64,000 nucleotides of DNA from the NCBI RefSeq assembly GCF_004801295.1, contig NZ_SSOC01000005.1, positions 186,001-250,000 of the forward strand, given 5' to 3'. Each line of letters starts with the position of its first letter. Position 1 is the first letter of the stretch. The notes below the pieces were generated by a model, which did not search any database, was not told the origin of the DNA, and was given only the letters and a program-made list of their open reading frames with translations. Both the position numbers and the translations under genes were made by a program. Below are positions 52,047 to 61,413 of the stretch, in pieces. Source of the stretch: Pseudothauera nasutitermitis. Lineage in GTDB: Bacteria; Pseudomonadota; Gammaproteobacteria; Burkholderiales; Rhodocyclaceae.

Positions 52047-52121
52047 GAATACGCCTCGGCACGGGGGAATGCGGAAGCCGTGGATTGTAACCCGGCGCGG
52101 CTTCTGTTAGCCTTGGCACCT

Positions 52122-52162
52122 CGGCTGAACCGCCCGACGGTTCGGCCGTTTTTTCTTTTTTT
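52122..52162 (+). terminator. Strong plus-strand terminator upstream of rnk
   Basis: An 11-bp stem (CGGCTGAACCG with its complement, five-base loop CCCGA) followed by GTTTTTTCTTTTTTT. It is correctly placed for plus-strand transcription only, although no plus-strand gene ends nearby (the chemoreceptor ends 2 kb before). It may be an attenuator in the rnk leader or the end of a small RNA. Confidence 0.8.
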
Positions 52163-52203
52163 CAAACGTTTGCACGAGCAATGGATTCCTAGCGAGACTT
52201 GCA

Positions 52204-52599
52204 ATGAAACCCGACATCATCGTTTCCTCGAACGACCTCGAACGCCTCGAAGGCCTGCTGCATGGCGCCAGCGCGCGCAGCCGCGCCGACCTCGACGCCC
52301 TGCGCGACGAACTGGCCCGCGCCGACGTGCGCGATGCGGAGGATCTGCCCGACAATGTCATCACCATGGGCAGCCGGGTGCGCTTCCGCGAGGAACTGAG
52401 CGGCAAGGAATACGTGCTGACGCTGGTGTATCCGCACGAGGCCGGTCAGGATGCGGGCAACAAGGTTTCCGTGTTCTCGCCGGCCGGCAGCGCGCTGCTC
52501 GGCCTGTCCACCGGCCAGGCCATCGACTGGCGCACGCCGGACGGCAACGCCATCCGCATCCAGGTCATCGAAGTCGAGCAGCCCGCGGACGCCGCCTGA
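52204..52599 (+). CDS. rnk: Rnk-type regulator (GreA/GreB C-terminal family)
   Basis: 131 residues. It has a short Rnk N-terminal helical part (IIVSSNDLERLEGLL) and a C-terminal GreA/GreB-like FKBP-fold domain (VITMGSRVRFREELSGKEYV, VSVFSPAGSALLGLSTGQ). Rnk binds RNA polymerase near the secondary channel and influences nucleoside diphosphate kinase levels; it lacks the long coiled coil of GreA. It is preceded by a strong terminator, so transcription starts within about 40 bases or reads through. It is divergent from hisG. Confidence 0.9.
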   Translation: MKPDIIVSSNDLERLEGLLHGASARSRADLDALRDELARADVRDAEDLPDNVITMGSRVRFREELSGKEYVLTLVYPHEAGQDAGNKVSVFSPAGSALLGLSTGQAIDWRTPDGNAIRIQVIEVEQPADAA

Positions 52600-52638
52600 A
52601 GCGCGGGCGCGGAGCGGGCCCCGCCCGCTCCCGCCGCA

Positions 52639-53286
52639 TCATCTCGGTTCCAGCACGTCCAGCAGCAACTGCTTGTGCGCCTCGCGCACCTGCTCCAGCG
52701 GCATCGGCACGTCGTCATCCTGGCGCAGCATGCGCTGGACGATCCACATCACCAGGGGTGAGGCCGCCAGCATGAAGTGGCCGGTCAAGGCACTGCTGCG
52801 CATGGTTCCGCGCCGCACGTACTCATCCACCACCGCCTGCTCCCGGAGGCGGCGCGGCTCCAGCATCTTGTCGTACCAGCGCCGGATCAGCGCCGGCTCG
52901 CGCCGGCTTTCGGCGATGAGCAGCTGGAAGGTCGCCATGACGATCGGCTCGCCGAGACGGTCGTACATCTGGTCCACGTAGGACGATACGATCTCCGCCA
53001 GCGGCGCGCCCGCCTCCGGCGGCAGGATGCCGTCGGCCTTCACGGAAGGGCTCAGCGCCGTTTCCAGCAGGTCCTCGAACACTTCGTCCTTGCTCTTGTA
53101 GTGGGCATAGATCCCCGCCTTGGACAAACCGGCGCGCGCGGCGATGCGCTCCATCGTCGCGGCAGCATAGCCATGGTTGGAGAACTCGATGAGCGCGGCA
53201 TCGAGAATTTCCCGTTTGCGCTCCACCGACGGCAGATAGCGACGACGCCCTCGGGCTGCTTTTTTCTCGCACGGGCCGGTGGTCAA
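52639..53286 (-). CDS. TetR-family transcriptional regulator
   Basis: 215 residues. The N-terminal helix-turn-helix is typical (REILDAALIEFSNHGYAAAT, RAGLSKAGIYAHYKSKDEVF), and the C-terminal domain is all-helical. The start is assigned to TTG 53286, which has AGGAGAGGA upstream; the next ATG lies too far inside the DNA-binding domain. It is divergent from phaC across 265 bases, so it probably controls the PHB genes. The ligand is unknown. Confidence 0.88.
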   Translation of the reverse strand: MTTGPCEKKAARGRRRYLPSVERKREILDAALIEFSNHGYAAATMERIAARAGLSKAGIYAHYKSKDEVFEDLLETALSPSVKADGILPPEAGAPLAEIVSSYVDQMYDRLGEPIVMATFQLLIAESRREPALIRRWYDKMLEPRRLREQAVVDEYVRRGTMRSSALTGHFMLAASPLVMWIVQRMLRQDDDVPMPLEQVREAHKQLLLDVLEPR

Positions 53287-53551
53287 GACAGATCCTCTCC
53301 TGGGCTGCGCTGCAGCTTCTCGCCAAAAGGGTTGATTGTACCCGCTCGCCACATGGCGGGTTCAGGCACCATCTCGCCCCTGGTCCGCGGCCGGTCGGGC
53401 GGTGGGCGACCGCCGGGGATCGTGCCGGCATGCGCTGACGCCGCTCCGCAAAAGCGAACAAGCGGTTGGTTTGATGTGCTAGCATCGACAAACCGACCGG
53501 ATGGTTGTTTTTTACTTCCGACCCAATCCACGTAACGAAAGGGGAGAAGTC

Positions 53552-55300
53552 ATGTCCGCAGAAAAGCCGGATGCTGCGCTGCCGTGGAAGGCGCTGGACA
53601 ATAGCGTCCATGCCGCGTTGTCCCATGCCTGCCTGTCGCTCTCGCCGCACTCCATCCTGCTCGCCTGGATGGACTGGGCCACCCACCTGGCGGCCAGCCC
53701 GGGCAAGAACCTGGAACTGGCACGGCTGGCGTTCGAACAGGCGGGACAGTTGCAGTCCTATCTGTGCGAATGCCTGGCGGGCCTGCACGAAGGCGAGGAA
53801 TCGACGGCCACGCCGCCGGTGGACGACCGGCGCTTCCGGGACCCCGCCTGGGACCACTGGCCGTTCAATCTGCTGCACCAGTCCTTCCTGATGCACCAGC
53901 GCTGGTGGGAAGCAGCCACCCGGGACGTGTGGGGCGTGGACCCGCACCACGAGCATGCCGTGGCCTTCGCTGCTCGGCAGTGGCTGGACATGTTCTCGCC
54001 GGGCAACCTGCTGCTCACCAACCCCGTCGTGCTGCGGCGGAGCTTCGCGGAGGGCGGCGCCAACCTGGGGCGCGGTCTGGCCTACTTCCTGGACGACGTC
54101 ACCCGTCACCGGCACCGCCTGCCGCCGCCGGGTGCGGAGCAGTTCGTGGTCGGGCGCGACGTGGCCGTCACGCCGGGCAAGGTGGTGCTGAAGAACCGGC
54201 TGATCGAACTGATCCAGTACGCACCGGCCACGGAGAAGGTCCATCCCGAACCGATCCTGATCGTGCCGGCGTGGATCATGAAGTACTACATCCTCGACCT
54301 GTCGCCGCACAATTCGCTGATCCGCTACCTGGTGGAACAGGGCCACACGGTGTTCTGCATCTCGTGGAAGAACCCGGACGCGGACGACGCCGACCTGGGC
54401 ATGGACGAGTACCTGGACCTGGGCTTCCGCGCCGCGCTGGACGCGGTGACCGCCATCCTGCCCGGGCGCAAGGTGCACGCCACCGGCTACTGCCTGGGCG
54501 GCACCCTGCTCGCCATCGCCGCGGCGGCCATGGCCCGCGACGGCGACGAACGCCTGGCCTCGCTGAACCTGTTCACCGCGCAGACCGATTTCAGCGAACC
54601 CGGCGAACTGGCCCTGTTCATCGACGAAAGCGAGGTCGCGCTGCTGGAGGCGCAGATGGCCGACACCGGCTATCTGCTCGCCGAGCAGATGGGCGGCGCG
54701 TTCATGATGCTGCGCCCCTACGATCTGCTGTGGTCGCGCCTGGTGGGCGAGTACCTGCTCGGCGAGCGCCGGCCGATGAACGACCTGATGGCCTGGAACG
54801 CCGACGCCACCCGCATGCCGGCGAAGATGCACGCCCAGTACCTGCGGCGGCTGTTCCTCAACGACGACCTGAGCGAAGGCCGCCACCCCGCGGACGGACG
54901 GCCGGTGTCGCTGGGCGACATCCGGCTGCCGGTGTTCAGCGTCGGCACCACCGCCGACCACGTGGCACCCTGGCGCTCGGTGTACAAGCTGCACTACCTG
55001 TCGCCGACGGAGATCACCTTCGTGCTCACCAACGGCGGCCACAACGCCGGCATCGTCAGCGAACCGGGCCGGCCGCGGCGCCAGTACCAGCTGCACACCC
55101 GCCCGGCAGGCGGCGGCTACATCGCGCCGGACGAGTGGCAGGCCACGGCGCCGGTGCAGCAGGGCTCCTGGTGGCCGGCCTGGACCGCATGGCTGCACGA
55201 GCGCTCGGGCGAACCCGTCGATCCGCCGCGCATGGGCACCCCTCGAGGCAGTTACCGCGTGCTCGGCGATGCGCCGGGCGAGTATGTGAAGGCGCAGTGA
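53552..55300 (+). CDS. phaC: Poly(3-hydroxyalkanoate) synthase (PhaC-type)
   Basis: 582 residues. The alpha/beta-hydrolase core has the synthase lipase-like box GYCLGG with catalytic Cys314, then Asp in VGTTADHVAPW and His in NGGHNAGIV. The N-terminal PhaC domain (about 80-250) ends with VPAWIMKYYILDLSPHNSLI. It polymerises hydroxyacyl-CoA to PHB/PHA granules. Length fits class I synthases. A strong ribosome-binding site (AAAGGGGAGAAG) precedes the start. It is followed by phasin and thiolase genes; no phaB reductase is present in the window. Confidence 0.95.
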   Translation: MSAEKPDAALPWKALDNSVHAALSHACLSLSPHSILLAWMDWATHLAASPGKNLELARLAFEQAGQLQSYLCECLAGLHEGEESTATPPVDDRRFRDPAWDHWPFNLLHQSFLMHQRWWEAATRDVWGVDPHHEHAVAFAARQWLDMFSPGNLLLTNPVVLRRSFAEGGANLGRGLAYFLDDVTRHRHRLPPPGAEQFVVGRDVAVTPGKVVLKNRLIELIQYAPATEKVHPEPILIVPAWIMKYYILDLSPHNSLIRYLVEQGHTVFCISWKNPDADDADLGMDEYLDLGFRAALDAVTAILPGRKVHATGYCLGGTLLAIAAAAMARDGDERLASLNLFTAQTDFSEPGELALFIDESEVALLEAQMADTGYLLAEQMGGAFMMLRPYDLLWSRLVGEYLLGERRPMNDLMAWNADATRMPAKMHAQYLRRLFLNDDLSEGRHPADGRPVSLGDIRLPVFSVGTTADHVAPWRSVYKLHYLSPTEITFVLTNGGHNAGIVSEPGRPRRQYQLHTRPAGGGYIAPDEWQATAPVQQGSWWPAWTAWLHERSGEPVDPPRMGTPRGSYRVLGDAPGEYVKAQ

Positions 55301-55330
55301 GCGGCAACCCGACTTTTCAAGGAGAGCACG

Positions 55331-55780
55331 ATGAGCACCAATACCCCCCTGGACCTGTTCAAGGCCAATCTCGAACTCCAGCTGCGCGTCACCCGCCTGC
55401 TGCGGGAAAGCGGGCAGCGCTGGCTGGAAGCCGCGTCGCGCACCGGCACCGAAGACCTGGCCGAGGCCGAGGCGGAAATCGAAGACCTGCTGAAGACCGA
55501 CAACTGGCAAACCCTGGCGACCCTGCCCACCCAGGTTTTCTGGCGCCAGTTCCAGCAGCGCGCGGAAGACTCGCAGAGCGCTTCCCGGTTCGCCGCCGAC
55601 AACCAGCAGGCCTTTGCCGAAGGGCTTCAGCACGCCGTGGAGGACTGGCAAAAATCCGTCACCGCCGTCTTCGGCGGCGGCGCGCAGCCGTTCCAGGATC
55701 TGTTCAAACAATGGGGCGCCGCCTGGGCGGCGCCGCAGCAGGGCAAGACCGGCACGGCCAAGGGCAGTGCCCGTTCCTGA
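55331..55780 (+). CDS. Phasin-family granule-associated protein
   Basis: 149 residues, all-helical and amphipathic, beginning [20 protein letters not shown]. Further helices include [20 protein letters not shown] and [20 protein letters not shown], and a short Lys/Gly/Ser tail ends it. Phasins coat PHA granules and limit their size. It begins 30 bases after phaC, after AAGGAGAGCACG. The phasin identity rests on composition and position. Confidence 0.82.
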   Translation: MSTNTPLDLFKANLELQLRVTRLLRESGQRWLEAASRTGTEDLAEAEAEIEDLLKTDNWQTLATLPTQVFWRQFQQRAEDSQSASRFAADNQQAFAEGLQHAVEDWQKSVTAVFGGGAQPFQDLFKQWGAAWAAPQQGKTGTAKGSARS

Positions 55781-55883
55781 GGCCCCGACCGCCGGCCGCG
55801 CGGCACGCCGGGCGGGATGGCGCACGCAGCCCCCCTCGATGCCGCAAGGCTCGGCTCCCCGAACACTCACAAGACCCCATCGT

Positions 55884-57065
55884 ATGAGCGACATCGCCAT
55901 TCTGGCCGCCACCCGCAGCGCGATCGGCGCTTTCCAGGGCAGCCTGTCCGGGCTGCCCGCCCCCGCCCTCGGTGCCGCGCTGATCCGCAGCGTGCTCAAA
56001 CGCACCGGCATCGCGCCGGAACGCATCGACGAAGTCATCCTCGGCCAGGTCATCACCGCCGGCGGCGGCCAGAATCCGGCCCGCCAGGCAGCGATCCTGG
56101 CCGGGCTGCCGTACACGGTGCCGGCGCTGACCCTCAACAAGGTCTGCGGCTCCGGCCTCAAGGCTGTACACCTGGCCGCCCAGGCCATCCGCAGCGGCGA
56201 CGCCGAACTGGTCCTGGCTGGCGGCCAGGAAAGCATGAGCCAGGCGCCCTACGTGCTGCCCGGCGCGCGCACCGGTCTGCGCCTGGGCCATGCGCAACTG
56301 GAGGACAGCCTGATCCGCGACGGCCTGTGGGATGCCTTCAACAACTACCACATGGGCATCACCGCGGAGAACCTGGCCGAACGTTACGGACTGAGCCGCG
56401 AGCAACAGGACGCCTTTGCCGCCGCCTCGCAGGAGAAGGCCGCGGCAGCCATCGCTGCGGGCCGCTTCAAGGACGAGATCACCCCGATCGCCCTTCCGCA
56501 GCGCAGAGGGAGCCCGCAGATGTTCGACACCGACGAGCAGCCGCGCCCCGGCACCACCACGGAGGCGCTGGGCCGGCTCAAGCCGGCTTTCAAGCAGGAC
56601 GGCACGGTGACGGCGGGCAACGCCTCCACGCTCAACGACGGTGCCGCGCTGCTGCTGTTGGCCGGCGCCGAGACTGCCTGGGGGCTGGGCCTGCCGGTGC
56701 TGGGCTGGATCAAGGCCTACGCCAGCGCCGGCGTCGATCCAGCGGTGATGGGCATCGGCCCGGTGCCGGCCGTCCGCCGCGTGCTGGACAAGGCCGGCTG
56801 GACGCTGGACGAGGTGGACCTCATCGAGGCCAACGAAGCCTTTGCCGCGCAGTCGCTGGCCGTGGCCCACGAACTGGGCTGGCACCCGGCCAGGGTCAAC
56901 GTCAATGGCGGCGCCATCGCGCTGGGCCACCCGATCGGCGCCTCCGGCGCGCGCATCCTGGTTTCCCTGGTGCATGAACTGCGCCGCCGCGGCGCCCGCA
57001 AGGGCCTTGCCACGCTGTGCATCGGCGGCGGCCAGGGCGTGGCGCTGGCCGTGGAAGCCGCCTGA
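55884..57065 (+). CDS. phaA: Acetyl-CoA C-acetyltransferase (thiolase)
   Basis: 393 residues. Catalytic Cys88 lies in [12 protein letters not shown], and the C-terminal His and Cys lie in [18 protein letters not shown] and [11 protein letters not shown]. It condenses two acetyl-CoA to acetoacetyl-CoA, the first step of PHB synthesis. It follows the phasin gene by 103 bases on the same strand. A beta-oxidation thiolase is the alternative; the phaC neighbourhood favours PhaA. Confidence 0.93.
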   Translation: MSDIAILAATRSAIGAFQGSLSGLPAPALGAALIRSVLKRTGIAPERIDEVILGQVITAGGGQNPARQAAILAGLPYTVPALTLNKVCGSGLKAVHLAAQAIRSGDAELVLAGGQESMSQAPYVLPGARTGLRLGHAQLEDSLIRDGLWDAFNNYHMGITAENLAERYGLSREQQDAFAAASQEKAAAAIAAGRFKDEITPIALPQRRGSPQMFDTDEQPRPGTTTEALGRLKPAFKQDGTVTAGNASTLNDGAALLLLAGAETAWGLGLPVLGWIKAYASAGVDPAVMGIGPVPAVRRVLDKAGWTLDEVDLIEANEAFAAQSLAVAHELGWHPARVNVNGGAIALGHPIGASGARILVSLVHELRRRGARKGLATLCIGGGQGVALAVEAA

Positions 57066-57093
57066 ATCCGTCCTGCGTCCAACACACACTTCC

Positions 57094-57678
57094 ATGCTTT
57101 CCAGAAAAACCAGTGCCTTTCTCGCTGCGCTGCTCTGCGCCGCCGTCATTGCCCTGCCCTCGCCCACCGCCACTGCGCAGACGCCGCCGGACAGCGGCCG
57201 GCGCTTCTATGCGGACCTGGGTTCCACCCTGGAGGGCGATGCCGCCCACACGGCGGCGGTGGGCGTGCTGCTTCCCTCGTCGCTGTTCACCGGGGTGCCG
57301 CGCGACGCCGGCCCGCTGTCCCTGCATTGGGATCTCTCCCTGACCCACTGGCGGGCACCGGGGGCACAGGGCGGCCACCGCAGCTTCACCCAGCTGGCCG
57401 CCATGGGCGTCTGGCGCCACCCGCTCGGCGGGCCGGGTGCGCCGCTGTTCGTCGATCTGGGGCTCGGCGTCAGCATCTTCGACCGGCTCTACGCTTCCGG
57501 CACGGACCGCTTCAGCACCGCGTTCCAGTTCACCCAGGCCATCGGGCTGGGCTACCGCTTTGGCGAAAAGCACGCCCACGAAATCTCCGTACGCTTCCAG
57601 CACGTCTCCAACGGAGGCATCAAACGGCCCAATCCGGGTGAAAACTTTGTACGCTTGCGCTTTGCCAGCAGATTCTGA
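57094..57678 (+). CDS. pagL: Lipid A 3-O-deacylase (PagL family)
   Basis: 194 residues. A signal peptide (about 1-29) is followed by an eight-stranded outer-membrane barrel pattern. The PagL catalytic site FQHVSNGGIKRPNPGEN is complete with His170 and Ser172, and the chain ends in an aromatic Phe (ASRF), typical of outer-membrane barrels. It removes the 3-O acyl chain of lipid A. It lies 28 bases after phaA and 40 bases before the Mla-type transporter genes, suggesting a join to outer-membrane maintenance. Confidence 0.9.
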   Translation: MLSRKTSAFLAALLCAAVIALPSPTATAQTPPDSGRRFYADLGSTLEGDAAHTAAVGVLLPSSLFTGVPRDAGPLSLHWDLSLTHWRAPGAQGGHRSFTQLAAMGVWRHPLGGPGAPLFVDLGLGVSIFDRLYASGTDRFSTAFQFTQAIGLGYRFGEKHAHEISVRFQHVSNGGIKRPNPGENFVRLRFASRF

Positions 57679-57718
57679 CCGCGGCGCCAAGGCCGCGGAC
57701 TGATCGGAGTTCCACCCC

Positions 57719-58861
57719 ATGCATGACAACCCGTCCGGCGGCCGCGCGGACTTCGCCGCCGCCAGCGGCGGCTCCGTGCTCCGCCTCAGCGGCGACTGGA
57801 CGCTCGCCCACTACCGCCCGCTCGCCGGCCGGCTGGCCGCGCTGCGCGCGCAGCTGCGCGACGACACCCGGCTGGACGCCGCCGCCCTCGGCACGGTGGA
57901 TACCGCCGGCGCCAGCCTGCTGTTCGAACTGCTCGGGCCGGCGCGCCTGCGCGCGCTGCTCGCCGACGCCACCCTGGCGCCGGAACGCCGCGCGCTGCTG
58001 CAGGCGGTGGCCGACGCCCTGGCCGCCCCCGCCGCCGAGGCGCCGCGCCGGAGCGGCTCGGCCATCGGCGACGTGCTGGAACACATCGGCATCACCACCG
58101 GGGTGTTCTGGCGCAACCTCACCGGACTGCTCGGCTTCATCGGCCTCACCCTGGAAGCCGGCCTGCGCACGCTGCTGATGCCCCGACGCTGGCGCGTCAC
58201 CTCGCTCGCCGCCAATCTGGAGAAGACCGCCCTCGACGCGGTGCCCATCGTCGCCCTGCTCACCTTCCTGGTCGGCGCGGTGGTGGCCTTCCTCGGCGCC
58301 ACCGTGCTCGCCGAGTTCGGCGCCAGCATCTTCACCGTGGATCTGGTCGCTTTCTCCTTCCTGCGCGAATTCGGCGTGCTGCTCGCCGCCATCCTGGTGG
58401 CCGGCCGCACCGCCAGCGCGTTCACTGCGCAGATCGGCTCGATGAAGGCCAACGAAGAGATCGACGCCATCCGCGTGCTCGGCCTGGACCCGGTGGAGCT
58501 GCTGGTGCTGCCGCGCGTGTTCGCCCTGCTGCTGGCGCTGCCCATGCTCACCTTCGTGGCAATGCTGTCCGGCATCGTCGGCGGCATGCTGGTGTGCGCG
58601 CTCACCCTCGACATCTCGCCGACCATGTTCCTGTCCATCTTCGAGAACGACGTGGGCCTGCGCCACTTCCTCATCGGGCTGGGCAAGGCGCCCATCTTCG
58701 CCTTCCTGATCGCGGTGATCGGCTGCCGGGAAGGCTTCAAGGTGGCCGGCAGCGCGCAGTCGGTGGGCGAGCACACCACCTCGGCGGTGGTGCAGTCCAT
58801 CTTCGTGGTCATCCTGGTGGACGCGGTGGCCGCGCTGTTCTGCATGGAGATGGGCTGGTGA
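57719..58861 (+). CDS. MlaE-type ABC transporter permease with STAS-like N-terminus
   Basis: 380 residues. The first 110 residues form a soluble STAS/MlaB-like domain (SVLRLSGDWTLAHYRPLAG, DTAGASLLFELLG). The permease part follows with about five membrane helices, including TSLAANLEKTALDAVPIVALL, ILVAGRTASAFTAQIGSMKA, EEIDAIRVLGLDPVE and EGFKVAGSAQSVGEHTTSAV, all diagnostic for MlaE/YrbE. Here the MlaB-like domain is fused to the permease instead of being a separate protein. The complex moves phospholipids or other lipids between membranes. Confidence 0.93.
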   Translation: MHDNPSGGRADFAAASGGSVLRLSGDWTLAHYRPLAGRLAALRAQLRDDTRLDAAALGTVDTAGASLLFELLGPARLRALLADATLAPERRALLQAVADALAAPAAEAPRRSGSAIGDVLEHIGITTGVFWRNLTGLLGFIGLTLEAGLRTLLMPRRWRVTSLAANLEKTALDAVPIVALLTFLVGAVVAFLGATVLAEFGASIFTVDLVAFSFLREFGVLLAAILVAGRTASAFTAQIGSMKANEEIDAIRVLGLDPVELLVLPRVFALLLALPMLTFVAMLSGIVGGMLVCALTLDISPTMFLSIFENDVGLRHFLIGLGKAPIFAFLIAVIGCREGFKVAGSAQSVGEHTTSAVVQSIFVVILVDAVAALFCMEMGW

Positions 58862-59655
58862 GCGCGGGGCAGGCAAGCAGCAACGTCATCGAGGTGCGCG
58901 GCCTGCGCAACCAGTTCGGCGCCCAGGTGGTGCACGAGGCGCTCGACCTGGACGTGCGGCGCGGAGAGATCCTCAGCATCGTCGGCGGCTCGGGCACCGG
59001 CAAGTCGGTGCTGCTGCGTTCCATCGTCGGCCTCAACCGGCCCGCCGCCGGCACCGTGCACGTGTTCGGCGAGAACCTGCTGGCCCTGCCGCCGGCGGCG
59101 CGCTCGCGGCTGGAGCGGCGCTTCGGCGTGCTGTTCCAGAAGGGCGCGCTGTTCTCCTCGCTCACCGTGGCCGAGAACGTCGCCCTGCCGCTGATCGAGC
59201 ACGCCGGCCTGCGCGCTGCGGACGCGGCGCGCCTGGCCGCGCTCAAGATCGCACTCGCCGGCCTGCCCGCCAATGCCGGCGACAAGTACCCCGCCGATCT
59301 GTCCGGCGGCATGGTCAAGCGCGCCGCACTGGCCCGCGCGCTGGCGCTCGATCCGGACATCCTGTTCCTCGACGAACCCACCGCCGGGCTGGACCCCATC
59401 GGCGCCGCCGCCTTCGACCAGCTCATCCTCACTCTGCGCGACGCGCTGGGGCTCACGGTGTTCATCGTCACCCACGACCTGGACACCATCCACACCATCA
59501 CCGACCGCGTCGCCGTGCTGGCGCAAAAACGCGTGCTGGTGAACGACACGCTGGAGGCCGTGGCCGCCACCGACGACGCCTGGATACGCGATTACTTCCA
59601 CGGCCCACGCGGCCGCGCCGCACAAGCTGCAGCACACGCACCGGAGAACCCCTGA
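58858..59655 (+). CDS. MlaF-type ABC transporter ATPase
   Basis: 265 residues from a GTG start that overlaps the permease stop (GTGA). Walker A GGSGTGKS is at 43-50, Q-loop in GVLFQKGALFSSLT, signature LSGGMVKRAALARAL, Walker B ILFLDEPTAGLDP and H-loop FIVTHDLD are all present. It powers lipid movement with the MlaE-type permease. It ends three bases before the MCE gene. Confidence 0.94.
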   Translation: MSAGQASSNVIEVRGLRNQFGAQVVHEALDLDVRRGEILSIVGGSGTGKSVLLRSIVGLNRPAAGTVHVFGENLLALPPAARSRLERRFGVLFQKGALFSSLTVAENVALPLIEHAGLRAADAARLAALKIALAGLPANAGDKYPADLSGGMVKRAALARALALDPDILFLDEPTAGLDPIGAAAFDQLILTLRDALGLTVFIVTHDLDTIHTITDRVAVLAQKRVLVNDTLEAVAATDDAWIRDYFHGPRGRAAQAAAHAPENP

Positions 59656-59658
59656 CCT

Positions 59659-60600
59659 ATGGAAACCCGCGCCCATCACATCCTGATCGGCCTGTTCACC
59701 CTCATCGTGGTCGGCGCCGCGCTGGCGTTCGCACTATGGCTGGGCAAGGCGGGCCACGACAAACAGTTCAACCACTACGACGTGGTCTTCGAGGAGGCCG
59801 TGGCCGGCCTGTCCAAGGGCAGCACGGTGGAATTCAACGGCATCAAGATCGGCGAGGTGAACGACCTGCGGCTCGACCCCCGGGACCCGCGCCGCGTGCT
59901 GGCACGCATCCGCGTCGACAGCAAAGCACCGATCCGCACCGACACCCGCGCCCGCCTCACGCCGGCCGGCATCACCGGCCTGTACACCATCCGGCTTTCC
60001 AGCGGCGACGACCCCGCCAGCCAGCCGCTGCGCCCGGCCGGCGGGGAGGTGCCGGTGATCGTCGCCGAGCCCTCGCCGCTTTCCAAGCTGCTGGCCGACG
60101 GCGGCGACGTCATGCTCAACGTCAATGAACTGCTGATTCAGGCCCGAACGCTCTTTTCCAGCGAGAACGCCGCCGCGATCGGCCGCACCCTGCAGCATCT
60201 CGAACAGACCACCGGCACGCTGGCCGCCCAGCGCGAGGACATGGGCCACACCCTGCGCCAGCTCGCGCTCGCCAGCGAGCAGGCCAATCTCGCCCTCGCC
60301 GAGGCTGCGAAGATGATGCAGGCCACCAACCGCCTGATCGACGGCGAAGGCCGGCAGACGCTGGAGAGCGCGCAACGCGCCATGGCCGCCTTCGAGCAGG
60401 CCGCGCAGTCCGTGGACAAACTGCTCGTGGACAACCGCGACCCGCTCGACAGCGGCCTGCGCGGCCTCGCCGACCTGGGCCCGGCGATCACCGAACTGCG
60501 CCAGACGCTGGCCTCGCTGCGCACCATCACCCGCCAACTGGAAAGCAGGCCGGCCGACTACCTGCTCGGCCTCGAACCGACCAAGGAATTTCAGCCATGA
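59659..60600 (+). CDS. MCE-domain protein (MlaD-type)
   Basis: 313 residues. One N-terminal membrane helix (about 6-28) leads to a single MCE domain (about 38-125: YDVVFEEAVAGLSKGSTVEF, NGIKIGEVNDLRLDP, ITGLYTIRLSSGD). A long alpha-helical C-terminus (about 140-300) with coiled-coil character may span part of the periplasm. It is longer than E. coli MlaD. It hands lipids to the ABC transporter. It overlaps the lipoprotein gene by four bases. Confidence 0.93.
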   Translation: METRAHHILIGLFTLIVVGAALAFALWLGKAGHDKQFNHYDVVFEEAVAGLSKGSTVEFNGIKIGEVNDLRLDPRDPRRVLARIRVDSKAPIRTDTRARLTPAGITGLYTIRLSSGDDPASQPLRPAGGEVPVIVAEPSPLSKLLADGGDVMLNVNELLIQARTLFSSENAAAIGRTLQHLEQTTGTLAAQREDMGHTLRQLALASEQANLALAEAAKMMQATNRLIDGEGRQTLESAQRAMAAFEQAAQSVDKLLVDNRDPLDSGLRGLADLGPAITELRQTLASLRTITRQLESRPADYLLGLEPTKEFQP

Positions 60601-61232
60601 GCCCGACCTCCGACCGCCAGCGCCGACCGGCCGCCCCCATCGCCCTCCTCGCCAGCGCGCTGCTGACGGCCTGCTCCGTCCTGCCCAGGGCCGAGCCGAT
60701 CGACCTCTACCTGCTGCCGGCCAGCGCGACGGCCGCCGCCGAGGCCGATCCCGTGGATTTCGCGCTGCGCATCAACCGCCCCGAAAGCAGCCGGCATTTG
60801 GCTGGCCAGCGCATCGTCGTGCAGCCCGAAGGCGATCGCGTCAGCATCTACAAGGGCGCGAGCTGGAGCGACCCGGCCCCCGTGCTGGTGCGCAACCGCC
60901 TGCTCGACGCCTTCCGTGCCGACGGACGCATTGCCGCGCTGTCCAGCGATGAGCGCGCCCTGTATGCCGATCTGGAACTCGACAGCGACCTGCGCGCCTT
61001 CCAGAGCGAATACCGCGACGGCACACCGGAAGCCGTGATCCGCCTCGACGTCCGGCTGGTGGCGCCCGCCACCCGACGCATCCTCGCCAGCCGCAGCTTC
61101 GAGGTACGCCAGCCCGCGGCCGGCACCGGCGTACCCGAGGTGGTGCGCGCGTTCGGCGAGGCCGGCGACGCGCTGTCGGCCCGACTGGTGTCCTGGACGC
61201 TGGAACAGGCCGCCGCGCAGCGCGGACGCTGA
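60597..61232 (+). CDS. ABC-type transport auxiliary lipoprotein (PqiC/DUF330-like)
   Basis: 211 residues with a lipoprotein signal and lipobox Cys at residue 26 (SALLTAC). The mature part resembles PqiC-type accessory lipoproteins: IDLYLLPASA, FALRINRPESSRHLAGQRIV and LVRNRLLDAFRADGRIAAL. It probably docks the MCE assembly at the outer membrane. Four-gene order permease, ATPase, MCE protein, lipoprotein is common in Gram-negative bacteria. Confidence 0.88.
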   Translation: MSPTSDRQRRPAAPIALLASALLTACSVLPRAEPIDLYLLPASATAAAEADPVDFALRINRPESSRHLAGQRIVVQPEGDRVSIYKGASWSDPAPVLVRNRLLDAFRADGRIAALSSDERALYADLELDSDLRAFQSEYRDGTPEAVIRLDVRLVAPATRRILASRSFEVRQPAAGTGVPEVVRAFGEAGDALSARLVSWTLEQAAAQRGR

Positions 61233-61413
61233 ACGGACATCTTCCAGCGTCCACCGGGGCGGGCTTCGACGCCTTCCCCGAAAATGCGCCCCAATGAGTG
61301 AAACGTCATCGATCGGCCGGGCGTAACGCACCGCGCCGAGGACTGGCCCGCGCCGCGCCTCAGCGGCGATCGGACGCTCGCCCGCCACCGCGAACGGCGG
61401 CCGGCGTGCTCCC

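Noticed and set aside
52823-56236. Long minus-strand frame opposite phaC and phaA
   Set aside because: Antisense shadow of clearly recognised PHB genes.
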